From assembly GCF_025144725.1 (NCBI RefSeq), contig NZ_JALXKS010000004.1, positions 1 to 64,000 on the forward strand: a stretch of DNA of 64,000 bases. The letters are read 5' to 3'. The stretch's first letter is position 1; every line of letters starts with the position of its first letter. The stretch comes from Brevibacterium sp. p3-SID960. GTDB lineage: Bacteria > Actinomycetota > Actinomycetes > Actinomycetales > Brevibacteriaceae. Of this stretch, positions 18,845 to 29,503 are shown piece after piece. Position numbers and translations under genes: made by a program. The notes beneath the pieces are model-generated. The model had not been told where the DNA came from. It saw nothing but the letters and a program-made list of their open reading frames with translations, and did no database searches.

Positions 18845-19473
18845 CCCTGCTTCGGGACTGCCGCGACCGAGATGTGGTGCTCACCTGCCAGGGCGGTGAG
18901 CACGGCGTCGATGTCGTCGGTGGGGACGAACACCTCGATCCGGTTGGTGTTGGCACCGGCGAACCCGCCGCTGTCGCGCTCGACGGAGATGACGGCGACG
19001 CTGCTGAGGATGAGCTCAGGTTCACCGTCTTCGATGCGGGTGTCGGTGCCCCACAGGTCGATCGTCGACCCGGCGTCGACCTGGCTGGGCAGGCCGCCGG
19101 GCACTTCGAGGGCGATGACACGGCCGGCGAGCTGGTCGGCCGTGCCGATCTGGGAGGCCGGGATGAGTTCGCCGGGTGCGATGCTGGAGAGCACGGTCGC
19201 ACCGGCGGGGATCTCGGTGCTGGTGGGCAGGTAGTGCTCCACCGCCTCGCTCATCCTCACCTCTGTGGCGCTCAGGTCATCGGCGGTGATGGCATGGCCG
19301 GGCACGAGCGGGCGGGCGGCTGTCCAGACGGTCATCGTGTTGGCTGCCTGGTTGACGATGAACCAGGTGCCGAGGATCGATGCGGCGACGATGAGCGCGC
19401 CGATGATGAGCTTGGGGTCTCGCCAGCGCGGTGGGCGCAGCCGTTCGGCGCGCTTGGGTTCGCGGAAGGACAT
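18841..19473 (-). CDS. SAF-domain membrane protein (CpaB/RcpC-like)
   Basis: The 210-residue product has a cytosolic basic N-terminus, one membrane helix (about residues 23-45), and an extracytoplasmic SAF domain (about 55-120) followed by a small RcpC/CpaB-like beta domain. SAF domains in CpaB proteins help assemble the Flp pilus secretin or bind wall glycan. The start at 19473 is fixed by a strong AAAGGAG upstream; a longer in-frame extension has no ribosome binding site. It is first in an operon with the CpaE-like ATPase and is divergent from the BldC-like gene. Confidence 0.85.
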   Translation of the reverse strand: MSFREPKRAERLRPPRWRDPKLIIGALIVAASILGTWFIVNQAANTMTVWTAARPLVPGHAITADDLSATEVRMSEAVEHYLPTSTEIPAGATVLSSIAPGELIPASQIGTADQLAGRVIALEVPGGLPSQVDAGSTIDLWGTDTRIEDGEPELILSSVAVISVERDSGGFAGANTNRIEVFVPTDDIDAVLTALAGEHHISVAAVPKQG

Positions 19474-19712
19474 GGAGCTCCTTTGCTCGTGGGGACTGCA
19501 GCGACGGCTCGGGGTGCAGAACGATCCGGCATCTCGGACCACCTTACATAGGAGGCGATGCATGAGAACAGGGCTGTGGACAACGCGACTGTCCACAAGC
19601 CGCAGCGAACGCCACGATCTGACAGCAAAATCGGCTATGATGGACGCGATCACTACGAGCTGCGGAGCACCGGGCGTGAGCGCCGGTGAGCAGCTGCAAA
19701 GGAGTGCCGATC

Positions 19713-19934
19713 ATGGTTGCCGAAGTCCGCTTCCTCCCCCTCACCGACGTCGCGGAGATCCTCAATGTCACCGTGACGCAGGCGCGCGCCCTTGTGCGCT
19801 CCGGTGAGCTGCGCGCCATCAAGGTCGGCGGGCGCGGGCAGTGGCGGATCGAGAAGGCTGAGCTTGAGGACTACATCCAGCGGATGTACTCCCAGACCCA
19901 GCAGGAGATCCGGGAAGGCCGCGTCGACGTCTGA
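19713..19934 (+). CDS. BldC-like small helix-turn-helix DNA-binding protein
   Basis: The 73-residue protein is an excisionase/MerR-type winged HTH: FLPLTDVAEILNVTVTQAR is the helix-turn-helix, and AIKVGGRGQWRIEKAELEDY is the wing and following helix. Such single-domain proteins (BldC family) bind direct repeats cooperatively and control development or metabolism in actinobacteria. The ATG at 19713 was chosen for the AAAGGAG 9 bases upstream. It is divergent from the SAF/CpaE-like operon and may regulate it. It ends 3 bp from the convergent neighbour. Confidence 0.88.
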   Translation: MVAEVRFLPLTDVAEILNVTVTQARALVRSGELRAIKVGGRGQWRIEKAELEDYIQRMYSQTQQEIREGRVDV

Positions 19935-19937
19935 GTT

Positions 19938-20516
19938 TCAGACACTGTCACCGGGCGTGAGGTCCTGCACCGCGGCCAGCGCGTGCAGCGGCACCAGATC
20001 GATGGCAGCCCCGCGGCGGATCTGCAGGTAGTCGGCACCGACTGCATCGATCATCCCCTCCAGCACCTGCCCGGCAGCTCCGCAGAACACCCGGCATTCA
20101 CGGCGGCCTTCGCCGAACCTGCGCAGCGGGGAGCGGATCGACAGCTGGGAGATGACGGCGTCAGCCCCGTGGGCCACCCGGCGCATGCGCAGATGGTCGA
20201 CACGGGCCAGGTTCACCAGCGCCCGCGGGGTTCCGGGCACACGTCCGCGCAGCAGCACCCACTGCTGCCCTACTGCGTCGATGATGCCGTCGAACCACGT
20301 GCGCGCGACGTGCACCTCAATAGGGGCCCCAACGGCACCGGCGAGCCGATGCGCGAGTCCATGGTCGGCGAACTCGCCGGCGACGAGATCCCCAAGCTCA
20401 CCCATCCGCTCATGAGCGGTGCGCCCCTGTTCCTCAGCGGCGAGGTCGGCGAAGAGCGCCTCGACGCGATCGACGCCTGCGGCGTCGTCCCCATGCGGTG
20501 ATGTCGGCTCGGTCAT
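19938..20516 (-). CDS. Conserved hypothetical protein, cytosolic
   Basis: The 192-residue protein has no signal peptide or membrane helix. The N-terminal 50 residues are acidic and helical (EALFADLAAEEQGRTAHERM). The rest has two Sm-like or barrel-like halves: one around residues 60-100 (FDGIIDAVGQQWVLLRG) and one around 150-190 (LEGMIDAVGADYLQIRRG). The duplication GxIDAVGxxxxxxR can be seen directly. I recognise it as a conserved unknown in related actinobacteria, next to the BldC-like gene. The function is unknown. The two genes are convergent with almost no gap. Confidence 0.72.
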   Translation of the reverse strand: MTEPTSPHGDDAAGVDRVEALFADLAAEEQGRTAHERMGELGDLVAGEFADHGLAHRLAGAVGAPIEVHVARTWFDGIIDAVGQQWVLLRGRVPGTPRALVNLARVDHLRMRRVAHGADAVISQLSIRSPLRRFGEGRRECRVFCGAAGQVLEGMIDAVGADYLQIRRGAAIDLVPLHALAAVQDLTPGDSV

Positions 20517-20584
20517 GAGCCCATGATCGCAGAACCCCGGGCGCCGGGCATCGATTCAATCCGCATCTCGCCTCGATCCGTGCC

Positions 20585-20602
20585 ATTCGAATGCATTCGA
20601 AT
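20585..20602. repeat. 18-bp perfect palindrome in an AT-rich island
   Basis: ATTCGAATGCATTCGAAT is self-complementary over its whole length and opens a markedly AT-rich stretch (20585-20681) in otherwise GC-rich DNA. It lies 80 bp before the LysM gene and 68 bp before the start of the divergent hypothetical gene. It could be an operator or a nucleation site for a Lsr2-type protein. A TTGACT hexamer follows at 20627-20632. Confidence 0.8.
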
Positions 20603-20681
20603 CCAAATACTAGTTTTTAATATCTATTGACTTCAATTGATGTCGTTTGTCATTCTGATAGCCATATTGATAGGAGTTGGA

Positions 20682-21467
20682 ATGTTGATCTGGCTGACGC
20701 GGCTGCTGAGCCTCGCACACATCGTCATCACGCTCTGCCTGTGCGCCAGCGCCCCGGAGCTGATGACCGCGCTGGGCCGCGGTGACATCGGGGCAGCTGT
20801 CGTGCTGCTGGCCGGCAGCGCGGCGGTCGTCGCCGGCGCGCGCCTGACATGCGCCACGCTCCTCAGCGGTCTCGCCCATGCAGCTGGGCTGTTCGGCCGC
20901 ACAGCTGCCCAGCGCTGCGCACAGGCGGCGATCGCCATGAGCCCGGTCAGGTTCCGGCGCGTCTTCGCTGCCTCGTGTGCCGGCCTCATCCTGACAGGAA
21001 CCGGTTTCGCAACGGCCGCAGCGGCAGCACCCGATGCCCCGTCTCCGGGCTGGCCGACCCGTCCTGCAGAGTCGAGCACGACAGCGCCCTCCTCCCCTGG
21101 CTGGCCGACCCGGTCGCCGGACGCACAGGCGGCCAGCCCGACTCCGGCACCGGAGGGCTCGACGTCGGCACCTGCAGACGGCAGGGACCCGACCACCCCC
21201 TATCCCGACGATTCCACGGCGCAGTCCGACGCCTCGGGCACGGACAGCGGCCCGGACGCCGATGATCGCACCACCGAATCGTCCGGGCCTGAGACTGCCA
21301 CGGTGAGCGCAGGAGACTCGCTTTGGACGATTGCCGCCGAGCACTACACCGGGGCCGCAAGCGCAGAGCTCAGCGATCGCGTCGAATCGATCCACAGCGC
21401 CAACCGGCACATCATCGGTGCCGACCCGAACCTCATCATGCCTGGACAGCGATTGGAGATGCCATGA
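20682..21467 (+). CDS. LysM-domain membrane protein
   Basis: The 261-residue protein has two hydrophobic segments near the N-terminus (about residues 1-30 and 33-60) and a third around 95-115 that could be a signal or membrane helix. A long Pro/Ser/Thr/Asp linker follows (two PSxGWPTR copies are visible), then a C-terminal LysM domain (ATVSAGDSLWTIAAEHY ... MPGQRLEMP, about residues 212-261). LysM would bind peptidoglycan outside the cell. ATG 20682 is preferred because TAGGAG lies 5 bases upstream; in-frame ATGs at 20637/20640 have none. It overlaps the following gene by 4 bp. It sits behind an AT-rich promoter region. Confidence 0.82.
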   Translation: MLIWLTRLLSLAHIVITLCLCASAPELMTALGRGDIGAAVVLLAGSAAVVAGARLTCATLLSGLAHAAGLFGRTAAQRCAQAAIAMSPVRFRRVFAASCAGLILTGTGFATAAAAAPDAPSPGWPTRPAESSTTAPSSPGWPTRSPDAQAASPTPAPEGSTSAPADGRDPTTPYPDDSTAQSDASGTDSGPDADDRTTESSGPETATVSAGDSLWTIAAEHYTGAASAELSDRVESIHSANRHIIGADPNLIMPGQRLEMP

Positions 21468-21985
21468 CCACGATGATGACCGACGCCGCACCCGGCGAAC
21501 TGACCCTCACCCGACCGCGACCCCGCGCTGCGACCGCACCGGGACAGGCACCGTCGCCGGTCCCGGCAGCCACGCGGCCGCCGGAGCCCGAGACCCGGCG
21601 TGCGGCAGAACCCGAGACCCGGCGTGCGGCAGAACCCGACCAGCAGGACCTCGTCGCAGCACTGCAGGCGGCTGCATCGTCGCTGTCAGTGGCGATCATC
21701 GAGATCTTCGGCGGCACCCGTGCCCCGTCATCGGTCGGCAAATGGGTGGCCCCGGATCTCTTCGAGCGGATCCGCAAGCATGCCGCATACCGACAGCAGC
21801 TGGCCAAGGCGGCACCGCCGCGGCCGGCGATGCTCTCGGCTTCCACGCCGCGGGTGTGCCTCGTCGGCCCGCGCGTGGCCGAGGCTGCCGTGGTCGTCAG
21901 CACCGGTCGGCGCCACCGTGCCGTCGCCCTGCGCCTGGAGCACATCCGCAACCGGTGGCTCGTCACCCAGCTGGAGACCGCCTGA
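21464..21985 (+). CDS. Rv3235 family protein
   Basis: The 173-residue protein has a disordered N-terminal third (Pro/Arg rich) and a folded C-terminal part (about residues 62-173). That part contains ALQAAASSLSVAIIEIFGGTR, a basic VADLFERI-like helix and ALRLEHIRNRWLVTQLE, the hallmark of the Rv3235 family (unknown function, conserved beside secA in actinobacteria). ATGA overlap with the LysM gene and TTGGAG upstream fix the start. The linker contains a perfect 24-bp tandem duplication (21587-21634). It is convergent with secA across a strong hairpin. Confidence 0.8.
   Translation: MTTMMTDAAPGELTLTRPRPRAATAPGQAPSPVPAATRPPEPETRRAAEPETRRAAEPDQQDLVAALQAAASSLSVAIIEIFGGTRAPSSVGKWVAPDLFERIRKHAAYRQQLAKAAPPRPAMLSASTPRVCLVGPRVAEAAVVVSTGRRHRAVALRLEHIRNRWLVTQLETA
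21587..21634 (+). repeat. Two tandem perfect 24-bp in-frame units
   Basis: The unit beginning CCCGAGACCCGGCG occurs at 21587 and again at 21611, encoding PETRRAAE twice in the disordered part of the Rv3235-family protein. Confidence 0.9.
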
Positions 21986-22043
21986 CCCTGGATCGCTTGA
22001 CCCTGAACCGTCTGACCCTGCCGCAGCCCGGGTGGTGAATGCC

Positions 22044-22086
22044 GATGGCGGTCTGCCGCAGCAGAGGCTGCGCGCAGACCGCCATC
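22044..22086. terminator. Strong hairpin between convergent Rv3235-family gene and secA
   Basis: GATGGCGGTCTGC at 22044 pairs with GCAGACCGCCATC ending at 22086, a 13-bp perfect stem with a 17-base loop that can fold further. It lies between two convergent 3' ends, so it can stop transcription from both sides. Confidence 0.78.
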
Positions 22087-22098
22087 ACAGACTGGTGA

Positions 22099-24831
<2,733 letters not shown>

Positions 24832-24904
24832 GATTCTCCTTGTCACCCACCCGGTGTGCAGGGTGTGTGGTTCTTGCTTCTGACTGTCGTCCGTCCATTA
24901 GCTT

Positions 24905-24944
24905 AGCGCCTGAGAGCTCAACGGCGGCGCAAACCTCAGGCGCT
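24905..24944 (-). terminator. Possible weak terminator after the YcaQ-type gene
   Basis: AGCGCCTGAG pairs perfectly with CTCAGGCGCT over 10 bp across a 20-base loop. The far arm overlaps the stop codon of the YcaQ-type gene. The long loop makes this a weak candidate. Confidence 0.4.
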
Positions 24945-26204
24945 TTGCTGTTCGCTGACGCCGAACACCGTGCGGGTGAGGCCCAGCCAGTGCCGCATCT
25001 GCTCCAGTTCGCCCTCCAGCGCCTGCCGGCACGCAGCACGCTGGCCCGCCTCAAGCCAGTCCTCCCAGTGCACCGCGTGGACGTTGAGCTCACCGCGCTT
25101 CCGGTCCGCTGCCAGGTCGACGCGGCCGACGAGCCGATCACCGCACAGGAACGGCAGCACGTAGTAGCCGTAGATGCGCTTATCGGCAGGTGTGTAGATC
25201 TCGATGCGGTAGTCGAAGTCGAACAGCCAGCTGATGCGCCGGCGGTTGAACACCAACGGGTCAAAGGGCGCCAGCAGAGCACAGGCCTCGACGCGCCTCG
25301 GGACCGAGGCCTCGTGCCAGCGGTAGGCGCGCTGCCCGGCGACCTCGACCTCGACGAGCTCCCCGGTGCCGGTCAGCGCTGCGATCGCAGCGGCCGTGTC
25401 TGCGCGGCCGGCGCGGTAGTAGTCGGCGAAGCAGTCGAGCGTGCCGATGCCCAGCGCCCGGGCGGCGGTGCGCATCGGGGTGAGCATGTCATCGCTGATG
25501 CCGGTGATGCCGCGCGGGATCCGCCCAGTGTCCGGGCGCAGCCCGAGGGTGGGGTCGTCGTCGGGGCCGAAGCGCAGCGGCGGCTGGGTGAGTCTCGGGT
25601 CGACGTCGGCGGGCAGGGCGTAGAGGCGCTCGAAGTGCTGGTTGCGCCCGGCAGCCGAGACCCGCCCGGAGTGGAAGAGCGCCTCGGCCGCCCGCTTCGT
25701 GTGGCTGTGGTTCCACCCCCAGTGGTCTTTGGGGCGTTCGGGGATCGCGTGGTCGACGCGCTCGGCCAGCTGCCGGGCGGTCGCCGGTCCTGCCTGCAGC
25801 GCGTCTTCGACATCGTGCATGAGTGCGACGAAGTCCGCACCGGTGACCGGGTGCCGCTGGCCGAGGTCGCGGCGGAACCATTCGGCGCGCCTGCGGTGCC
25901 AGCCGTTGACGATCTCGATCGGGGCGTAGGCGGCTTCGTGGCTCCAGTATTCGACGCCCATCCGCGGGGCGGTGTTGAGCAGCCGGTCGAGCCGGGTGGT
26001 GTCATAGGGTCCGAGCCGGGAGAAGAACGGCAGGTAGTGGGCGCGTACGAGCCGGGCGACCGAGTCGATCTGCACGACGCCGAGCCGTTCGAACGTGCGC
26101 CGGAGGTGCCCGGCGTCGACGGTGAGCGGGCGGGGCTTGGAGAAGCCGGAAGCGGCCAGCGCGCATCGCCTGGCCGCTTCCGGGCTGAGTGTCGGAACCC
26201 TCAT
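24936..26204 (-). CDS. YcaQ-type winged-helix DNA glycosylase
   Basis: The 422-residue protein belongs to the HTH_42 (DUF1006) family, whose E. coli member YcaQ (AlkX) opens interstrand DNA cross-links by removing alkylated bases. The start TLSPEAARRCALAASGF and LGVVQIDSVARLVRAHYL are family landmarks. The central GVEYWSHEAAYAP and the C-terminal FDPLVFNRRRISWLFDFDYR are also typical. In AZL/YcaQ enzymes the catalytic QxD is in this N-terminal region; QID is present at about residue 45. It lies 21 bp after hpf on the same strand. Confidence 0.88.
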   Translation of the reverse strand: MRVPTLSPEAARRCALAASGFSKPRPLTVDAGHLRRTFERLGVVQIDSVARLVRAHYLPFFSRLGPYDTTRLDRLLNTAPRMGVEYWSHEAAYAPIEIVNGWHRRRAEWFRRDLGQRHPVTGADFVALMHDVEDALQAGPATARQLAERVDHAIPERPKDHWGWNHSHTKRAAEALFHSGRVSAAGRNQHFERLYALPADVDPRLTQPPLRFGPDDDPTLGLRPDTGRIPRGITGISDDMLTPMRTAARALGIGTLDCFADYYRAGRADTAAAIAALTGTGELVEVEVAGQRAYRWHEASVPRRVEACALLAPFDPLVFNRRRISWLFDFDYRIEIYTPADKRIYGYYVLPFLCGDRLVGRVDLAADRKRGELNVHAVHWEDWLEAGQRAACRQALEGELEQMRHWLGLTRTVFGVSEQQSA

Positions 26205-26225
26205 GTGGGCTTCAGCTCTGCTCGC

Positions 26226-26915
26226 TCATCCCTCCGCTGCCGCCGGCTGCTCGGCCGGCGCCTCGGCGGTGTCGTTGAGCGACTCGTCGAGGGAGATGAT
26301 GCCGTAGCTCCAGCCGCGCCGGCGGTAGACGACCGAGGGCTTGGAGGTCTCCTCATCGATGAAGATGTAGAAGTCGTGGCCGACCATCTCCATCCGGTTG
26401 AGCGCCTCTTCGATGCCGATCGGGTTGGCCGGGAAGTTCTTCTCACGCAGCACCACCGGTGAGTCGCCTTCGGACCTGATGCGCCCGTTGGTCCTGTCGG
26501 TGCTGGCCTGCTCGGTCTGGCTGTCGTCCTCCTGGCTCGGCGCGAGCGGCTCGATGACCTCAAGTTCAGCGAGCGCCTCGGCGGTCGAGGCTTGGCGGTG
26601 TCCGCCCTTGCGGGAGACCTTGCGGCGATCGCGCGCCCGGCGCAGACGCTCGAGCAGCTTCGCCCAGGCGAGGTCGAGGGCCGCGTAGCGGTCGGATGCG
26701 TGTGCCTCCGCGCGGAGCACCGGGCCCTTGGCGATGACGGTGATCTCAACGCGCTCAGCGGTGTCGGGCTGGCTGGTGTTCGCGTCGTGCGTGGCGACGA
26801 CCTCAGTGCGCAGGGCGCGCGGCGCCAGCTGCTCGACCTTGGAGACCTTGTCCTCGATATGTGACCGGAAACTGTCGGAGATGGTCGTGTGGCGACCTTT
26901 GACGACGATGTCCAT
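26226..26915 (-). CDS. hpf: Long-form ribosome hibernation promoting factor
   Basis: The 229-residue protein has the HPF/YfiA domain (about residues 1-100, MDIVVKGRHTTISDSFRSHI start, basic RLRRARDRRK helix), a linker rich in Glu/Ser, and the C-terminal dimerisation domain (about 165-229, MEMVGHDFYIFIDEE). Long HPF alone dimerises 70S ribosomes into inactive 100S particles in stationary phase. The start follows AAAGGAAG. It is between comF and the YcaQ-type gene, as in mycobacteria (Rv3241c). Confidence 0.95.
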   Translation of the reverse strand: MDIVVKGRHTTISDSFRSHIEDKVSKVEQLAPRALRTEVVATHDANTSQPDTAERVEITVIAKGPVLRAEAHASDRYAALDLAWAKLLERLRRARDRRKVSRKGGHRQASTAEALAELEVIEPLAPSQEDDSQTEQASTDRTNGRIRSEGDSPVVLREKNFPANPIGIEEALNRMEMVGHDFYIFIDEETSKPSVVYRRRGWSYGIISLDESLNDTAEAPAEQPAAAEG

Positions 26916-26995
26916 GGTGACTTCCTTTACACGTCGGGGAGACGGATCGCTCCGTACCCATCCGATCAGATGGGGTTACTCCATTACATACCATC

Positions 26996-27736
26996 TCAGC
27001 GCTCGAGGGAACCACTGCCGGGGGCGAGGGCGATCACGGCTGTTCCACATGGCAGGATGCCGCCTGTGCGCAGCGCGCGTGCCGACTCGGCAAGGGTCGC
27101 CCCGGTGGTGCAGATGTCGTCGATGAGGATCGTGGTCGCCTCCGACAGTGCGTGCCGGGCCCGAGGTGTCAGGCGGGTGTCGAGTGCGTGGGAGCCGCGC
27201 ACGTTGCGGCGCCGGCTGCGGGCGCCGAAACCGACCTGATCGCGGTGCCGCCTGACTGTCAGCAGCTCGGCGGTGTGCACCCGCAGCCCGTCGGTGTTCA
27301 GCAGCTCTGCGGCTGCCGTGCACAGCTGGGCGATGTGGTTGCCGTCGCGTGCCCGGCGCGCCCGGGGTGTGGCCGGGACCGGGACGAGGATGACGAGCCT
27401 GCCGGGTGCCGGGATCTCCTGCAGGCAGGCGGTGAGCGCCCGGGCCAGCTGCAGACCGAGGAGCGGGGCGAGGTCCTTCCGGCCGGATTCTTTGAAGGCC
27501 ACCAGCGCTGCCCGCAGCACCCCGGTGTACGGGCCTGCGGCGGTGACGGGCGCAGTGCCGTAGCGCGGCACCGCGGTGATGGTCTCGGTGGCCATCCCGG
27601 TCAGGCAGTGCCCGCACACAGAGACGGTGTCGGCCCCGCAGCCCACACAGGCGCGCGGGATGACGAGCTCGGCGAGCTCATCGACGGCTGCAGCCGCCCA
27701 CGCTGTGACCAGGCCCCGTGCCCGAGGTGCGCCCAT
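26996..27736 (-). CDS. ComF family phosphoribosyltransferase-like protein
   Basis: The 246-residue protein has an N-terminal zinc-finger-like part (CVGCG and CGHC at about residues 26-43) and a phosphoribosyltransferase domain whose PRPP motif ILIDDICTTGATL lies near residue 200. ComF proteins aid DNA uptake in competent bacteria, while the actinobacterial role is unknown. The ATG at 27736 lies on a copy of the dispersed motif, which encodes its APRAR residues; the ribosome binding site is weak (GGGACG), so the exact start is less certain. It follows lpqB on the same strand. Confidence 0.88.
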   Translation of the reverse strand: MGAPRARGLVTAWAAAAVDELAELVIPRACVGCGADTVSVCGHCLTGMATETITAVPRYGTAPVTAAGPYTGVLRAALVAFKESGRKDLAPLLGLQLARALTACLQEIPAPGRLVILVPVPATPRARRARDGNHIAQLCTAAAELLNTDGLRVHTAELLTVRRHRDQVGFGARSRRRNVRGSHALDTRLTPRARHALSEATTILIDDICTTGATLAESARALRTGGILPCGTAVIALAPGSGSLER

Positions 27737-27808
27737 CGTCCCAGCGTGTCCGGCGCCTCGGGTGCGGGCAAGGGGGTGGCTGCGTTTGTGACCTCAGGTC
27801 GGCGGCCG

Positions 27809-29503
27809 TCAGCCCGGCGCTGCAGGGTCGTAGGTCTGGGCGTCGACGAGCTTCTGCCACGAGCCTGCCCCGTAGCTGTAGATCTCGCCGTCAGCGGTGC
27901 CGACACGCACGGAGCGCTGCTCTTCTCCGGAGGTGATCTGGGTGCCGCCCTCGATCGAGCCGAGCGAGGTCGCAGGACCAGAGACCGGCACGGACAGCGG
28001 TTCGACGCTTGTGCCCTGTTCGGCGCCGAGCAGGACGAGGGCGTCGTAGCCGAACCAGGAGAAGTCGGTGATCTTCGAGAAGCCCGTCGCCACCTGCAGG
28101 GGCGTTGCCGAGGACACCCCGGTCGGGGCGCCCTGGGAGTCCCGGGAGATGCCGACGACCTCCAGACGGGTGTCGTCGCCGTCGCTGCTGAGGACTGCCA
28201 GGCGGGTGCCGTCGGGTGAGACGCCGATGCTCGTGACGGTGCGGCCGCCCAGGAATGGCACCGCCACCTCGGTGAGTTCGCCGTTGCGGCTGATGGCCTG
28301 GATGCTGCCGTCGGAGGCCGTCTCCGCGGCCCACAGCCAGCCCTCCTTGTCGAAGGACAGATTGGCATAGCCCTCACCGCGCAGCACCTCCGCGTCGTTG
28401 AGACTGTCGGCGAACAGGCGCCGCACGGCCTTCGCATCGTCGGCGAGGTAGGCGTACATCGACTCGTCGAGGGCGATCGCAGGCCGGGCCGCTCCGTCGA
28501 CGAGCTCCGGGGCCCCGTCGATCGGATCGATGGCGGTGCCGAGGATGCGCACGAGCCTCCGGTCGGAGATCGCGATCGGGTTGCCGGAGATGTTCAGCGT
28601 AGTGGGCACGTCGGGCAGGGAGCCGTAGTCGAGTTCGCCGCTCGTGCCGGAGACCCGCGCCTCGGTGACCGACCCGACTTCCTTGAGCGTCGTCTGGATC
28701 TGCATCGCGATCCGCCCGTTGGTGCGCTCATCCAGGCCCGAGGCAGTCGCAGACAGCTCGACGCGGGCGACCCCGTCGGAGACGGCGACCGAGCGCGGGT
28801 CGAGCTGGGTGCCGTCGGGGATCGCGGAGACGACCGCACCGGTGAGGTAGTCGGCCGGGCCGCCGAGCAGTTCGGTCATGATCTCACTGGCCGTCGACGG
28901 TGAGCGGATGAACCAGCGGGTGTCGGGCACGAGCAGCTCGTAGCCCGGTGAGTAGAAGTACAGCGGGTAGGGCTGGAACAGGGTCGAGAAGTTCACAGCC
29001 GTGAGCACCATGCCCGCCGGGGCCTCGGAGATCCGCCATTCTCCGTTGACCTGCCGCAGCGTGAAGTCCATATCGACCTGGGTGCCGCGGGCCGATTCGC
29101 GGTAGATGCGGCGGTCGTCGAGCACGCCGCCGACCGGGATCGTCAACGACACCGACTGCGAGTCGGTGGTGACCTCGCTGGTCACCGAATCCAGTGTGCG
29201 CCCAGGCTGCAGCACAGTGACCGAGGACAGCGGGTTCCATTCGTCGGCGAAGCTGTCGGTGAGGTAGGAGCGGGCGACTTCGAAGTTGTTGCTGTAGCCG
29301 GCGCCGGCGGCGAGGAACCCGCGGACGATCTCGTTCGGGCTCTGCCCAGGGACGGGCCCGTCGGGGTCGATGCGGGACTGGACGTGCGGGTCATCGCCGC
29401 TGACGTCCCGGTGGCCGACGGATCCATCCTTAGGGATCGAGGCGCAGCCGGAGACGAGGACGACGGCTGCGAGGATGGCGGCGAGCAGGCTACGCGGTCT
29501 CAT
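27809..29503 (-). CDS. lpqB: Lipoprotein LpqB, MtrAB-associated
   Basis: The 564-residue product begins with a lipoprotein signal (lipobox LVSGC, Cys at about residue 19), then a GerMN domain pair (about residues 150-330) and the LpqB beta-propeller-like domain (about 360-560). LpqB acts at the outer membrane face and modulates the MtrB sensor kinase. The start MRPRSLLAA at 29503 was chosen because it gives a complete signal peptide; it overlaps the mtrB end by 14 bp. A longer in-frame extension is arginine-rich and unlike protein. Confidence 0.93.
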   Translation of the reverse strand: MRPRSLLAAILAAVVLVSGCASIPKDGSVGHRDVSGDDPHVQSRIDPDGPVPGQSPNEIVRGFLAAGAGYSNNFEVARSYLTDSFADEWNPLSSVTVLQPGRTLDSVTSEVTTDSQSVSLTIPVGGVLDDRRIYRESARGTQVDMDFTLRQVNGEWRISEAPAGMVLTAVNFSTLFQPYPLYFYSPGYELLVPDTRWFIRSPSTASEIMTELLGGPADYLTGAVVSAIPDGTQLDPRSVAVSDGVARVELSATASGLDERTNGRIAMQIQTTLKEVGSVTEARVSGTSGELDYGSLPDVPTTLNISGNPIAISDRRLVRILGTAIDPIDGAPELVDGAARPAIALDESMYAYLADDAKAVRRLFADSLNDAEVLRGEGYANLSFDKEGWLWAAETASDGSIQAISRNGELTEVAVPFLGGRTVTSIGVSPDGTRLAVLSSDGDDTRLEVVGISRDSQGAPTGVSSATPLQVATGFSKITDFSWFGYDALVLLGAEQGTSVEPLSVPVSGPATSLGSIEGGTQITSGEEQRSVRVGTADGEIYSYGAGSWQKLVDAQTYDPAAPG

